From Monarcha castaneiventris obscurior (taxonomy: Eukaryota; Chordata; Aves; Passeriformes; Monarchidae), in the NCBI GenBank assembly GCA_026261815.1, contig JAMPIT010000566.1, positions 30,095,001 through 30,159,000 of the forward strand: 64,000 bases of DNA, read 5' to 3'. Shown here in pieces: positions 42,075 through 56,100 of this stretch; within the stretch, counting starts at the first letter, position 1; each line of letters starts with the position of its first letter. The notes under the pieces were generated by a model. It made no database searches and was not told the DNA's origin. It saw only the letters and a list, made by a program, of their open reading frames with translations. The translations under genes and the position numbers were made by a program.

Positions 42075-42248
42075 TTGGAAAGGGCTGCCAAGGAAAGTGG
42101 TGGATGGATCACCCCTGGAAGTGTTTAAGAAGTGACTGGATGTGGCACTTAGTTCTATGGTTTAGTTGGCATGGTGGTGATGCTCAGTCAAACGTTGGAC
42201 TCCACGATCTTGGAGGTCTTTTCCAATCTTAATGATTCTATGATTCTG
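42075..42248 (+). mobile_element. CR1 LINE 3' fragment, short
   Basis: It reads GGGCTGCCAAGGAAAGTGGT, a GGAAGTGTTTAAGAAGTGACT stretch shortened by decay, and ends TGATTCTATGATTCT, the CR1 3' terminal repeat. It is heavily 5'-truncated. Confidence 0.88.
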
Positions 42249-42336
42249 GAGAAACCTGTAGGACTTTTATCTAAAGCCTCTGGTTCTGCTTCTTCCTGGA
42301 TTTCTTTAGTAAGTTGCTAGTGAGTATTGACCAGTA

Positions 42337-42362
42337 AGAATAAAAAAAAAACCAAACCAAAA
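42337..42362. repeat. A-rich tract with AAACC units
   Basis: Poly-A followed by CCAAACCAAAAG, low complexity, about 90 nt after the end of a CR1 fragment. Confidence 0.7.
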
Positions 42363-45300
42363 GTCTTCTCTGATACCATCTGCTAATCCTGGTATTCTCC
42401 CTATGACCCCTAAATCCCTGGGCTGCTGACTAGCATTAGAAAGAAAAACTGGCATTTCCGAGAGTAAAAGTCTTCATTTCCTTTACTTTTCTTGCAAATA
42501 CAATAAAGTGGATCATGCTGAAGGAAAGAAAACCTTTTTGTGACATTTTTGTGAGGAAAAAGCACTCCAAAATATTGCAGTCTCCCCCCACCCAAGAATG
42601 TAGTTTTATTACTTAGGCAAAGGCATAAGTCATTTCTACAGCCCCTCTTAACCCCTTGCAGGCACTTAGACTCAGATCTTACAATTTCTTCCAAGGCTGT
42701 ATCTTACTAAATTGTGGGAATGTCCTTTGTTAGAGTAAATACTAAGCCATCCATTTACTTTGTGAGGCCTAAGATTTACAGCCTGTTTATGAAAGATAAG
42801 AAAAATCAGTCTTTGAAATTCCCACTGAAAAGTTTTGCGGCAGTGGAAATATATTAGCTTTTCTCTTCTACTTATTCATACAAGAAATTAATTCTAGTTT
42901 ACTTTGCTCTAAACTCTGTTTACTTTCTGTTTTCCAGCATTGCTATCAGCTAGAAATTACCTTTCACCCTAGAACTGCATTTTTTCTATTTCTGTGCAAT
43001 AGTATATATTAAAGTGTGTTAAGTGCTTTTAAGCCATAGACTGGCAGCTGTTATATAAATATTTATCTTTGTTATGATTGCTTAAAGCAGAAGACTCAGA
43101 GGTACATAAAAGAAAAAAATAAAATAGCCCCACCTTCTGCCCTTAGTTTTCACATCTATTTCGCAATCAGTTCAGCAAAAAAAAAAAAGGAAAAGTCCCT
43201 CACAGGAAGGAACTATTCAAACTGCCTTGCAGCACAAAACAAGGATAATTTCAATTCATATTAAATTCCCAGATTTGCACTCACATGTGATTTAATTTTG
43301 AAATTACCTTTGAAAAGTTTATCCCAAAAAAATGCAACTGAAGGGTTTCATAACAAAATACCCTTTTTGATTCTCTTTTTTGCAATCAATCCATATTCTT
43401 TCTTGCTTTTGTTGAAGTGATGTTTATTCAGACTATTTGAGCTGGTGAGGTGGTGGAAATGGGAAGGATGTCTGTCTTTGGGAAAAATGTCTATGTGACA
43501 TTTAGCAGAATATGTGTTTGCTGGACTGCTCTTTTACTATTGTTCCAGGACCACTAAAGTTTACTTAAAAAACCAAATTTTCAGAGAGGCCAGGTGCCTT
43601 ATATTATATGCTTGAGTGTTCCTTCCTGACTGAGTTGCTTTTCCCATTAGAATTTTTTGTCCCATTCCCATTTGAGGTTTGTTTCCTGTTCCTTTTCATT
43701 TCACCTTAGCTTTTCATGCAATGACATCCAAATAGAAAGAGACAGCCATTGCCATGGTTTTCACTCTAAAACTTAACTTCCTGGCTTTTATGGCTCATAA
43801 TCAATCCCATAATGTCCTGTGATTTCTATGTATGAGTGGCAAGAAGTAAAAGGGAGTTTATTTTGCCTGTATGCAGACAGGCCAACTTTCACACATTAGG
43901 AGCAGCAACTAATCACCCACAACATTTCCTAAAGTTTATGGTGCTGGCAGACAGCTGTTTTTGTTCCAATGTGATGGTTTCTTTGCAGACTCCTGCTGCC
44001 AGCAGTGTCTCAACTACTTTACTAGTGCTCCATGCGCTGTACATCCTGGACTACTGCCTTTAAAGCTCCTTCCTACTTTATACAAACAAAAGCAAACTAG
44101 TCTGCCAACAAATACTAAGGAGACAGACATATTGTTTCTGTAGCCATATGCTCTATGAAAGGGAGTTTTCAGTTACCAACACCTAGAACTAAAAGAGCAA
44201 AATGATAGTACATAGGCATGCATCCCAGGTCCTTCAAAAAAGATTTTAGCCTTTTGATTTCGTTTTGATTTTTTCCTCCCTTTAAAATTTTGGCCCTTGG
44301 AGGGATGAAAATTCACTAGATCTACTGCTCATAATATAGGAATTTTAAAAAAGTTACCTATATTCTCTGAAAGTTAACCAATACTACTGTAAATGCATTT
44401 GTTCTCCGTATGTTATAAATGTAGAGAAGCTGGGCCTTGCCTAAACAGTTGTTGATGACAATATTTAACAGCTCTTTAGTATTTGACTTGATTAACATGT
44501 ACCTTAAGAGACTAGGGAAGCATTCATTTCATCTCTGCAATGCTTTGTCTATAATCTCCTATCTGCAAACTTGTTCTGATGCTTCTTGTGTTCAAAGACT
44601 TCGAAAGGGTGTCCTTGAAGCTGAGAATGTACCCCACTGCTGACAGTCCAAGTGTCTGTCTTTAAACAGAGCTGGTGTGGAAAGATTGGCATCTTATGCT
44701 ATGGATAGCATGAGGTTGAGCTTGCAAACACTGGTCAGCCTGAAGATAAAGCTTTCTAGAAAAGAAATATGTGAAAACCTTAACAAATTCAGCAGATCTC
44801 TGAACCGTAGTCATTTATGAAATACAGGAGAAGAAACAAGTGGATTGAGGAAGGAGAAAAATTCCCTTTAATCAAACCATTAAACAATCATCTCCAACTA
44901 ATGAGGTGTAAAACTCTGAACATTTGAAGTGGATTCACTTTCCTTCTCTCCCACTGATACAGACACATTTGTAATCATGTATATTTGTTCAGTAGAGTCA
45001 TGCTGGTTTTAACTTCCATCTAATTATTATTTATATGATAATAGTTTCTAGGAGCCCAGTCACAGACCAGAAGGCTGCTGTGCTGAATGTTTTCTGCAAC
45101 ACTTGCAAAAAAAATGTATTGAACCACAAAGATTATAGGAAATCCACCCAATAAATTCAGTGTTGGTTTTGCAATTGGTTTTATCATGCCTCTAATTAAT
45201 CTGCTACCAAAAAAAGACAGTAGCAAGCATAATGTACTAAAAATCAAAACCCCCTCAATCTTCAACATTGCATGATTTTCCAGAGAGTCTGAATGTAAGT

Positions 45301-45709
45301 TACATTTTACAATTTTTTGAAAAGCTTTATGTATTCTGTTAGAAACCTTACTACCACAGGATCAATAAGTAATGGGTGAAGGCATAACTTTATTTGTCTT
45401 TTATGTGAGCAGTTGGGATTACATGAAAAAAAAGAACAAGTCCCTAATGCAGGAATTTGAGTGAAATTCTGTGGGTCTTCCATTATACAAGAGTTCGAAC
45501 TTGTCAGTTAAAATGGCCTTGTGTTACCTCTAAGGGACGTAGATTTAAAGAAACTGAAATAAATGAATAAATAATGCTTCTTTTGGGAAGTACCTAATGC
45601 ACAAAAGAAAACATTGTCCCAAAAGACACCAAAAAGCACTTTTCTCAAGCAGGAAAGAGCTGCTTGGCTCCTGCAGAGCTGCTGGAAAGGATTGTCAGAG
45701 ACTACTTAA

Positions 45710-45965
45710 CTAGACATCAAGGGATGTCCTTCCTCCAGGGGAGTTTAGATTGGATATTAGAAAAAAATTTCTTCACAGAGAAGGTAACCAGGCATTGGAG
45801 CAGGCTGCCCAGGGAAGTGGTGGAATCACCATCCCTGGAAGTGTTCAAAAGGCATGTGGATGTGGCATGAGGACATGGTTTAGTGGTGAACTTGGAAGTG
45901 TTGCGTTAACAGTTGGACATGATGATCTTAGAGGTCTTGTCCAACCTAAATGATTCTATGATTCT
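45710..45965 (+). mobile_element. CR1 LINE 3' fragment
   Basis: The + strand carries the CR1 ORF2 end (KNFFTEKVTRHWSRLPREVV, then SPSLEVFKRHVDVA) and terminates with ATGATTCTATGATTCT. It resembles the 42 kb and 57.6 kb copies in its 3' tail (LVQPK-type ending). Confidence 0.9.
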
Positions 45966-47459
45966 TCAGGTGGTGTCTCCAATGACTCAAAGGCACTGGC
46001 ATAGCTCCTGCCATGCTCCTTTCCATGACACCATTGGAGTTACTGCAATCAGACAGTACCCTGTGCCTCAGCTAGAGAACAGCCCTTGGTCCCAGCAATA
46101 TCTAGCACAATGTAATATTATGTGGGTTTGATAATTGGGTAGGAGGGAAGAAAGAAGACATATCATGGCCATGTTTTAACTGCTAGCCACAGGGCACAGT
46201 ATAACCATACTTGTAGGTGCAAGGCTGGCTAAATACAGCAGGCACTGGAAACCACTTTGACATCAACTAGATTCCTGTTAAATGCTTTAGGTGTATTTCT
46301 ATTGGGAATGGTGCCTGGTGGCTTGCTTTAGGACTCAGGCCCATTAGGCAGAGCATCATTCTAGACCCCAGAGAGAGGTATCCCCTCCAACAAGCCCAGC
46401 AAGGATAGCCTCAGTAGAACTCTGCTGGGTGTGATCTGTCTCTTCTCCCCTCCTAGGCTTTGTTTTCATCCAGCAGGCAGATTTCTCCCTGCTCAGAGGA
46501 AGACAAACATCTCTAGTGGTGCTGCTTCTGAAATCTCAGGGGTCCCCTGCTGTTAGCTGTCTGCCTGAGGAAGGTCACTCTGCCTCAGTAGTGGAAACAT
46601 GGGCTCAGAAATAGAGGCAATAGTAAAGCTGAGGCCCTCCTATGGGGACACATAACAGCATCCATCCTATGGATCAGCACAAAGCTGGACAGGTAACCCT
46701 TGAGAAGCACCTTCATGTCAGGCCCCTGACCTGGGCGTGCCTGTGCTCCTGGGATCCTCTTGCAATCAAAGAGGCAGCAAGCCTCTCCTCTGAGCTATCT
46801 GCTGGATGCTGTGCTGTTTCTGCACTGGCTGCCTAGGGAGCCAGCATCCCCTGTCTGGAAACATAAAGGTCTTAAATGCCTTAAGTAGATCGTGTGAGAG
46901 ACTCCCTCCTCTGCTTCACCTCATCAGAGGGTTGGCAATTGGTTGTAACACACACAGGTGAGAGGAGAACAAAGGAAATCTCCTTTATTTCTGGAAGAAG
47001 AAAAAGAATGCTCTATTTTTCTTTTAAAGTACGCTGGATTACCAATTCATTTATTCATAGTGCTTGAGTTTTAATCTGTCAGGGAATAATGACCCATTAT
47101 TTTATACTTATGGGAAATGACACTTTCTAGTGCCTGGTATTTGCAGCTGTCAAATTATATATGTCAGCATCTGTCACTCTCCAGCGTTACTTAACGAATG
47201 AGTTTTGCATATCCCAATGAGCTTCTACTAGAATGGAGAAAAATATTAACACCTCTTCTGGCAACTGTACAGGCTGACTGCTTTTTTGGCATATCCACTT
47301 CTGCTCTGTATAGTCTTACCATATAAAACCCAGGCTGCATTGTTTCAAAAGTTGTAACGGGCTTATTAAATGCACTAACACACGTTTCTGCTTCAATGGA
47401 CTATTTTGCTTTCCTAATTCAATTGACTTAATGAAAAATGAAAAGAAGTGTTAAATCAG

Positions 47460-47985
47460 AGAGAATCACAGAGAATCACAGAGTAGTTAAGGTTGGAAGG
47501 GAACTCTGGAGATGATCTAGTCCAACTACCCTCAAGGCAGGGTCACTTAATGCAGGTGACACAGGAACATGTCCAGGTGGGTTTTAAATGTCTCCAGAGA
47601 AGGAGACATGACCTCCCTGGGCAGCCTGTTCCAGTGATTGGTCAGCCGTAGTGAAAAGAAGTTCTTCCTCATGTCAAGGTGAAACTTCTTGTGGTTTAGT
47701 TTATGGCCATTGCTCCTTGTCCCATCTCTGAGCACCACTGGAAAGAGTCTGGCACCATCCTCTTGGCACCCACCTTTGAGATATTTATATGCATTGATGA
47801 GATTTCCTCAGTCTTCTCCTCTCCAGACTAAACAGGCCCAGCTCCCTTAAGTCTCTCCTCAAGAAAGATGTTCCAGACCTGTAATCATCTTTGTGGCTCT
47901 CTGTTGGACCCACTTCTGTAACTCCTGGACCTTACGTGGAGAATCCAATTTATAGCTGATCTATACACAGAGGCAAGACCATTCC
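47460..47985 (-). mobile_element. CR1 LINE 3' fragment
   Basis: The reverse strand has the CR1 C-terminus ([20 protein letters not shown]) and 3' tail. At the + strand left edge the 10-nt unit GAGAATCACA is repeated twice, as expected for the terminal short repeats of CR1. Confidence 0.9.
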
Positions 47986-48877
47986 TTGGTAGATATTCTT
48001 TACATAAGCTCACAGAAAGAACCTTTTTCTTTCTTTGTTACAAATTCTTCATATTTTTCTACATTGCAAACTGATACAAACTAAAAAAACCACTTATCTG
48101 CTGCAACATAGGGCAGTTTACCTAGACACTATTTACCAACACCAAGTGGGCAAGCACACCATTAGCACAAAGAAACAACTTTGCTTTTAAGGCTCATTTT
48201 TCACTGTGATTTAAGTAAAGCAAGAAAGGACAGAAGCCAGACAAGTCAAAGAGCAAGCAACACGTGATTCTGCTCCAGGGTGGAAGAACATTTTTGCCAT
48301 ACTAAAAGGCATATTAGTATTTCTTGATTTATTTTTTTCATGTAAGAGAGACTCCAACGACAAATCATATTCTTCACTAATGAGCTTTCTAGGATCACTG
48401 GGGCTTTTGGGCTCTTCATGCAATCCATTGGCAGGACCCTGGACCTGTCTTAGAGACTTGAATCTACCTTCAGGCTAGAAACTTTGGTCTAGGTCCTTTG
48501 CTGCAGGATGGACCATAACTTGTCACCTTGATTTATGGAAGCTGACTGTGGTATATTAAAGCAACTGTATTTTTTAATATTGGGTTCTGTGCATTCTAAC
48601 ATGGTGTATAAACTTTTCTCACTGGAAACTCTAAGAGGGAGAAGTGTTATGTCAAGTGAGTCATGCTGAGGAAAATTCCTGTTGAACTTTCATGTCCAGA
48701 CACGGCTGCTCCTTGTATCAGATACAAAACCTAGGTATTTCAGAACCAGTCTCTATATTTTAAAGAGGATCCTGTTTGCTGGGATTCCCTGCTTTGATGC
48801 ATGGCAGTTGCCAAATCTCAGTACACTATTGGCACTTAACAGTTCTGTGAGCCTACATGTTTTCCATGGCTAAACAC

Positions 48878-49016
48878 ATGGAAGTGCTCAAGGCCAGGCT
48901 GGATGGAGCTCTGAGCAGCCTGGTCTAGTGAAAGCTGTTCCTGCCCATTCCAGGGGCATTGGAAGAAGATGATATCTAAGGTCCCTTCCAATCCAAACCA
49001 TTCTATGATTCTATAA
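48878..49016 (+). mobile_element. CR1 LINE 3' tail fragment, short
   Basis: Only about 140 nt remain, from CACATGGAAGTGCTCAAGGC to the terminal CATTCTATGATTCTAT repeats, including AAGGTCCCTTCCAATCC. This is an ordinary very short CR1 remnant. Confidence 0.87.
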
Positions 49017-52000
49017 TTGAAACATTGAGTTAGCAACAAGTAGGATTGATCTGCCAGAAGCCTATTCCCACCTTGTTTCCTGCTTAGACTTACTTCTCTA
49101 CAGTTCAAATAGATGAAAATGGATGCACCACAAAGGTTTGGGAGTTACTGAATCCTTCCTTACACTGAATTGAACCTCATATTGTGCAACTGAGTCCTGA
49201 AAATTTCATGAAGTTTCTTGCTGATGAAACTGGTGGATGCCACCCACAGACAAGAGAAATCCCTACAGACAGCTGAAAACTGAAGGACAAGGTAGTAAAA
49301 CTCATCATCCTGAATGAAGTCCTAGAAAATAAAGCTGGCTCCTAGTTCCAGTTTACTCATACCCACAAACATCTGTGTCATTACACAATACATTTAATCA
49401 CGGAAATCATTTAAGTTGTTCCCTTGCTCATACCATTTTAATAATTGAGCAGAAAATCAGCCCTGATATGTTTCTTTCCCCATAGTATTACATGTTATGA
49501 AACAATATATGTCTGTGAGCTAATGGCCAAAATGGAAAGCCAAGATGAAGAAAAACCAATACTACAAAGGAAAATAAATCATTGATGTAATGAGTTCACC
49601 AAGTACTGCTATTAAAAAAGGAAAATGATTTTCTGAAATTCTTCTTCTGTTGTTTCCCTGGCCGAAGCTGGTTATCAGATTCAAACTGGGTATATGAAAT
49701 TGCTTTATATCCTGAAAGTCAAATTTTCAGCAAAACTGCTGTTCTTAAATAGCACTTCTTGGACTACTTAAGGACTCAGAGGATTGTCTGATATTCCCTA
49801 ATAACAGTGATTCCAGTTATTTGTTTTGGAGGTTGAATTTTTTCCCAAGCCGTTCATTTATGCTTGTGTTGACAAAAGAAAAAGAAAGAAAAAAAAAGTA
49901 CCAGTATTCATAAGGATTGGAACATATTTTAGCAATATTTTACATATCAGCCATGGGATTAATCTGAGTGAACAGATCTCTCCACTCTAGATGTCTTCTA
50001 TCTCTCAACTAATCAGCTTTGGCTTCCTCAATACGGAAAGGAGTAGAAGCACTACAGGCACAACCTTAAAGGCAGCATCTAAAATACATATCCAGTGAAT
50101 CTCACTACATATCTAATTTTCTCCATTAATGAAGGAACAAACATGGAGTAATGAGATGTGCTGTAAGCATCTGTGGGACAGAAATCTAAAGTAAACTCAA
50201 AGGAATCCTATGATCAGAAAATACAAAGATTAATGAGAATCAGGTTGCCCTCAGGTTTATAGGTGATCAGCTCTGCACTTATATGGAAACCTGAGTACTC
50301 AGTGCTCCTTTCTATGGAATACTGTATGCAGTAGGGATTATTTGAGCAGCATGCTTAATGGGGAATAACAAAGTTTGCTAGAATAAGTAAATAAGTAACA
50401 AGAAATCTCAATAACAAAGATGAGCACATGGATAGTTGATCTCAGTTGGCAAAGGCTCAAATTAAAGCTCTTCAGTGAAATCACCAATAGTAAACCATGA
50501 AATCAGAGCCACTGACCTGAAGCACAGGCTAGATCTAGCATCACAATATTTCTACTCCTCTAAAATGCTTAAAGACGGTTTCCTGTTTTTGCCATTTGGA
50601 CATTAATTCACCATGTTTTAGTGTGCCTACAAAACCTTTTTCAATTGGGCAAATCACCAAAGTAAAATATAAGCCAGCAGTGAACTAATGTAGTTTGTGT
50701 GGCATTAAAGAACATGCATGATAAGTCTTGGATTTTAAATACAATAAATCAGTCATTTAAATTTAATATAAGCTACATAATTTAATTCTGCTTCATTAGC
50801 CTATATAAACACAATAAAATCTGTCAAATGCAAACAAAGGGCCTCCTAGAGGTGATATTTTAATTGTAATAAAACTGTCATCTAGATTAAGAGGCCAGCT
50901 GAACAATTCATTTCTTCATAGATGTTAACACTGTTCTAGAAAATGAGCTTTAGCTCTAATTTCTCCTGATGCCTTTGTGCTCAGGAAACAAGAAATTTGC
51001 TTGCAGTAGAAAGCAGAAACAATCTGCTCCATAGCCCTACCACCACATCAGAAGAAAAAGGAGAGGGGGGGGAAGGTCTGGCTTACAGCATGAAGCTATG
51101 CCTCTACTACTTCCTGTTGCATTTAACATAAATGGGCCTTTAGCTTAGAGATGGGATTTAGGGAAGGACCTTTTAACCTAGTCAAACATCATCCAATATG
51201 CTTTACCCAGGTCGGAAGGGGTTTTCCCTGATGCCCCCTGTGTGGACCAGGGCACCACAAACACACACCCAGACTGCCCTGGCATATTGCCTCCCACAGG
51301 AGTCCCTGTTCCCTCAGATGGGGGGTGAGTTAGCACTCAGCAACACACATTCATTAACAAAATTGTACCTGCATTTCCTTCTGCTTGCCAATGGGAAAAA
51401 GTATTTTGGTTTTTGGGGTTTTTTTCCCCTTGAAACCTTAATACAACTTGTGGCTTAATTTTGTTGGCTGAGAAGCAAAACACTCAGCTCTTCCTGATTG
51501 GCTTTAATTGCTTCACTAGATGTCTTTCAGCTGGTAACTATGAAATATTCACAAGTGACAGAATCTAATTCCAGCTGGGACAGTTGACTATCAGAGTCTA
51601 ATTTTGCTGAATTTACCTTCCCCTCCTCTCTGTCATCCATATACATTGGTGCTGCTCTTCCATATTTTATTGCTTCATCCCAGATCCTCTGTAGCCTATA
51701 CAGGGAAAAAAGCAGTGAGGGACTCTTTCATCAGCCTGTTGTGAAAGCACTAACCTGCACTGAAGGGAAAAATCATCTTTCGCATTAAAGGGTTATGTGA
51801 AATTGTTTACCTTATCCTTTGAATTTTAATCCCTAAAAGCATTTCTTCCCTAAAAATAGAGCTGCATACTTTCTAAGCCATTTAGCAGCCAGACAGAAAA
51901 GCCACCAATGTGCCTTTGACTCTGTTTTATTAATATCACATTTAAAAAAGAAGTATCTCTGTGCTCCTCTGAGCGACAGAAACAATATAAAGATTTAACA

Positions 52001-52635
52001 GGGGACAAGAAGCATCATAATTCTTCACCAAAGAAAAGAATCTGCCACAGATTTTATGGGTGTATTTACAGTTCTTTAAAACTACTTTTTAAACTGTGTC
52101 AATTTCTTGGATTTCTTCATCCCTGGGCTGGGTATCTCTGCTGTATGCAGGGGCCAGCGGCCACTCTTTTATTTGACTAACTGGATACCTGCTCCTGCCA
52201 AAGCCATTAGCCAAAACATTTATAGCTGAGAAACAACAGTGAGAGCTTAAATTTCCAAAGGTTACAATTTCTAGTACAAAAACAGCTCCAACATTCCTGA
52301 CAAGTCCCTCCTGCATCTCCCCTGCACACTTGTCCCCCAACTGCAGGGTCCTGGATCCAGTGCTGCTCCCTGCACCGGGGGAGCCCATAGAGGTGTTTGC
52401 ACAGTTGCCCATGGGAACTGGTTAGGCACATCCTGATGATTGGTACAGTCCCCTAGTGTTTTCCCTCCCTTCTTCAGTGCATAGCCCTCCCTGCCAGGTA
52501 TTGGGTCTTGGAGCAGAGAGAACATCCATCTTCCTATGACCAAGACACATGTTTTTAACAGAAGAAATGTTCTGGAAGATGAAGTGCCTTACTAGAAAAA
52601 GTGGTAAAGAAATCTTTCACATATGTAAGACACTT

Positions 52636-53115
52636 ACTGAATCAGAGAATGGTTTGGGTTGGAAGGGACCTTAAAGATCATCTAGTTCCAGCTCCCCTGC
52701 CATGGGCAGGGACATCTTTCATTATACCAAGTTGTTCAAAGCCCCACCCACCCTGGCTTTGAACACTTCCAGGGATGGAACGTCCACAACTTCTCTGGTC
52801 AATCTGTCCCAGTGCCTCACAGCCTACACTGCAAAGGATTTCTTCCTAATATCTAATTTTAAACCTATCATATTTCAGTTTGAAACCATTCCCCTTGTCC
52901 TGTCACTACATGCCCTTGTAAAATGTCCCTCTTTGGCTTTTCTTGTAGGCTCCCTTCAGGTACTGAAGGTACTACTGTAAGATTTCCCTGAAGTCTTCTT
53001 TTCTCCATGATGAACAACTCCAAATCTCTCAACCTGTCCTCATCAGAGAGGTGCTCCAACACTCTGATCACCCTCATGACCCTCCTCTGGACCCACTTCA
53101 GCAAGTCCAACTGAA
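52636..53115 (-). mobile_element. CR1 LINE 3' fragment
   Basis: The + strand begins GAATGGTTTGGGTTGGAAGG, the reverse complement of the CR1 3' tail, and continues into the inverted ORF2 C-terminus. Decay includes stops on the reverse strand. Confidence 0.9.
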
Positions 53116-56100
53116 CCAAAACATTTCCACGTCCCTCTGATTTTTATTGTTGTGGTGTTCTTGGCCCCCAGAGGACCCTTGAAGGTTCAGGATTAAATGG
53201 CCAGTGCATTAAAATAAGCATCTTGCAGGGTTACCAGATATCACCCTTATTTTGTAGATGAAGATAAACACAGTTTGTGCAAATTAAAAAGCCATGCGAC
53301 AATTTTAACAAGTTCAGGATGATGGGTTTCTGTCCCTGAGAAGCACAACCAGCCAGCTGGTGGGCACAGTGGGCATAGGAAGGGGAGAGCTCCCCACCAC
53401 AGCCAGCCATCATGCTGCCCCAAAACTCCTCTTCGGGCTCACCTCCTGGGATGTTGTCTGTGCTCATTTCTTCACTCAGCACTTGCTGGGCTGAGGGGAT
53501 GGTACAGGGGCTCACGTGTCCCTCCTGCTTACATGGCCCTGCATCCCCCCCAGCAGGCACCAGAGCTTCTCCAGCATCACCCCTACCATGGCCCCAACCA
53601 TTCCTAAATAGTTCTGTGTTCACAGAATCCAGGCTAAAGCTGTAAGCCATTACAGATAATTTCAGCCTCCAGGGAAAATGTAAAGGTTCTCTCTAAACCG
53701 GTCACATCCCAGGCCAAGCTGGGAGTGGGGTGCAGGAGCATACACTGGCTCATGCTTCTTCCTCTGAGGTGCCTCCAGGGCTTCCTGGATCCCTGGGGCC
53801 TCTCTGCACAGAGAAGTGCAGCCAAGGCAAAGATACCCCTTTTCAGAGGCAGCTGAGTCCCTGAAACAGATTGGGATCCCAAAAGCCTATGAAGTACTTT
53901 GACAAAGTCCACCCAGCGTCTTTTCACACTGACATGATTGTATAGCTTCAGGGAGTTTGTTTTTTAGCTGGCCACTTCAGACAGGAACCTGGATAAACAC
54001 AGTTCTGTGCAAATATATATATAGCCTGTGCAAATGTTAGAATAGCATGCATGCAAACAACCATATCATTCAGTTCTCCTCAAAGTCAAAGGTCCCTGGA
54101 GCAAACATTGATAATTGCCTATGTGAGAGCATGATGTCATTTTTAAAATGAATTTAAAGTCAATAATGAGCTGCAGTAAAACTTGCCTTCCAAGTTTGGT
54201 TTCAAAATGTCTCATCACCGAGACTGTCACACTGTGGTCAGTTTATACAGGGCTGGCAATTGTTTAATACAGCAGAATATAGAACAATACAGTCAGCTAA
54301 TGTCTTTGGACTTCATGAGGATACTGTCAGCTGATATCACTTGGTTTAAGTAATTCATATAAAACTATGATTGGAAAACATTTTTCCCTTTCTTTGTGCT
54401 GCCTCTTGTTTTCCTGGAGTTTAAAATTACCCTGTTTGTGTTAGCTTTTCATTCAGCAAGAGAAAGATGGAACAGTTCCTGCATCTTTTTATAGCAGAAG
54501 GTAGTACTGTAAATACAAGCAATTATAAATTCATCACAAGGGGTTTAAGTTTGTCGCATCAAGCTCTTCCTAAAATAGCTGTGAGTCATTCATACTCCCA
54601 TTATTACAGTTGTTACCCATTGGGAAGTTTAAACACTCTCTCACATAATTTTTGGTTTAATTCTAGAATGAAACCAAGCAGTAGGGCAGCAACCAGCCAC
54701 TTCCAACTGGTTGAAATTCAGCAAGTTTTTATTCTGATCACTTAACATAACTGCAAGTCACTTGAGGCACCTGTATAATTAATAGTATGCTTGGCACTGT
54801 TAGGTGAAGTACCAGCAATGATGCCTTTAAGCACTGACGCTGGTATTTATATCTTCTTTGGCTTTAGAGATGTATCAAGGTCTGTTAAATGTATAACAAA
54901 ATTCATTCAGCTACATTCAAACACATATAGTTCTTCTGTTTAGCAGAACCAAGGGCATGGGGTTTGTTCTGCAGTTCAGACAAAATGTCCCTGGCTGTAG
55001 TTCACTGGCTATTACATGTCTAAGAAAGAAGAGATTTTTCCTGTTGTAGGACCTCCAGACTGAAGTTAAAAGAGTGACATCTAGATCAATATTAATAAGT
55101 AGTCTCATCTCTTGGCAGTAGAGAATCATATTTTTGGATACTCAATGAATGTAAGGTATGATGTAAGAGCAGCTCCCAGTAAAATTAGTCGAATTTTTTT
55201 TGTACAGATTATCACTGGATCAAGATTTCATCAATACATGAAATGTAACTGCTAGCAACAGAATTGCAAAGGGAAGTATTTCCCTCTACTTTGATAATTT
55301 GTGAGGTTATGGTTTGTTTTCCATCCAAAAAGGAATTGGAGAATCACGTTTACTAAAATTTCCATTGTCCAGTAGCCTGAAGTATTTTTCTTTGGGCAGG
55401 GAGGGAAGAAGATTAAAGGGGGAACAGGAAGATTGATTAAATGGAAATAGCAGATTTGGTTCTGTCTATGGATGCTTTAAAGACAAATTTTAACATCGCA
55501 TATGTTCATAGAGATATTTCAGCTGACTTGTGTATGGTCCATGGGCTGCATGCAAAAACAAATTTAATAGCAAAACTTTTGTTTATACAATGGGAGTACC
55601 AGAAGGAAATGTAGGTCAAAACCAACAAAACCTAGCTGAGATTTCTCCTGTTTTGTTTCACCCCCACCTTTTCATGGCATAGTGCACAGGAAAACTCCTG
55701 GACTCAAAACAATCCTCATCCATCATTTAGGAAATGCAGAAACCGAGTGCTGTGGGAAAATGCAGAGGTCTCTTTTTTTACTTGTACTTGGATTTAACAA
55801 CTGGGATTTTCCTACCAGATAAGCCAGTGTAAAAAAAATATACAGGGGAAATTTGGGACAAAGTCACTGGAAAAAAAAATTAAAGATCACAGATCTACCA
55901 AATATTGGGTATGCTTATATTGAAGGGTGATGCAGTTTTACAGGCCGAGACCTAGGAATTTAATTATTTCCTTAGAAGCCAATTAAACCAATGTAAATTA
56001 CTTTTTAACTAATTCATATATTTTTCCATAGAAGAGTTAGAAAATTCTATAAAAATGTTAAAAGGTATATGTAGGGATTTCCAGTTGTTCCAAAAATTTT

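Larger units (their letters stand above)
39621..47459. other. Intergenic, AT-rich with CR1 fragments
   Basis: Apart from CR1 fragments at 42.1 and 45.7 kb and an A-rich tract at 42.34 kb, this is unannotated AT-rich sequence. 47030-47240 contains a cluster of CTGTCA cores and an octamer-like TTTTGCAT and may be a regulatory element. Confidence 0.55.

Noticed and set aside
52089..52412. 107-codon reverse-strand open frame beginning MGNC
   Set aside because: The N-terminus looks like a myristoylation signal, but the rest has no known domain and overlapping frames are open. Not enough to call a gene.
53231..53650. 139-codon reverse-strand open frame in a GC-richer patch
   Set aside because: Gly/Ala/Glu-rich with no recognised domain, overlapped by an open frame on the other strand and with no splice or promoter context.
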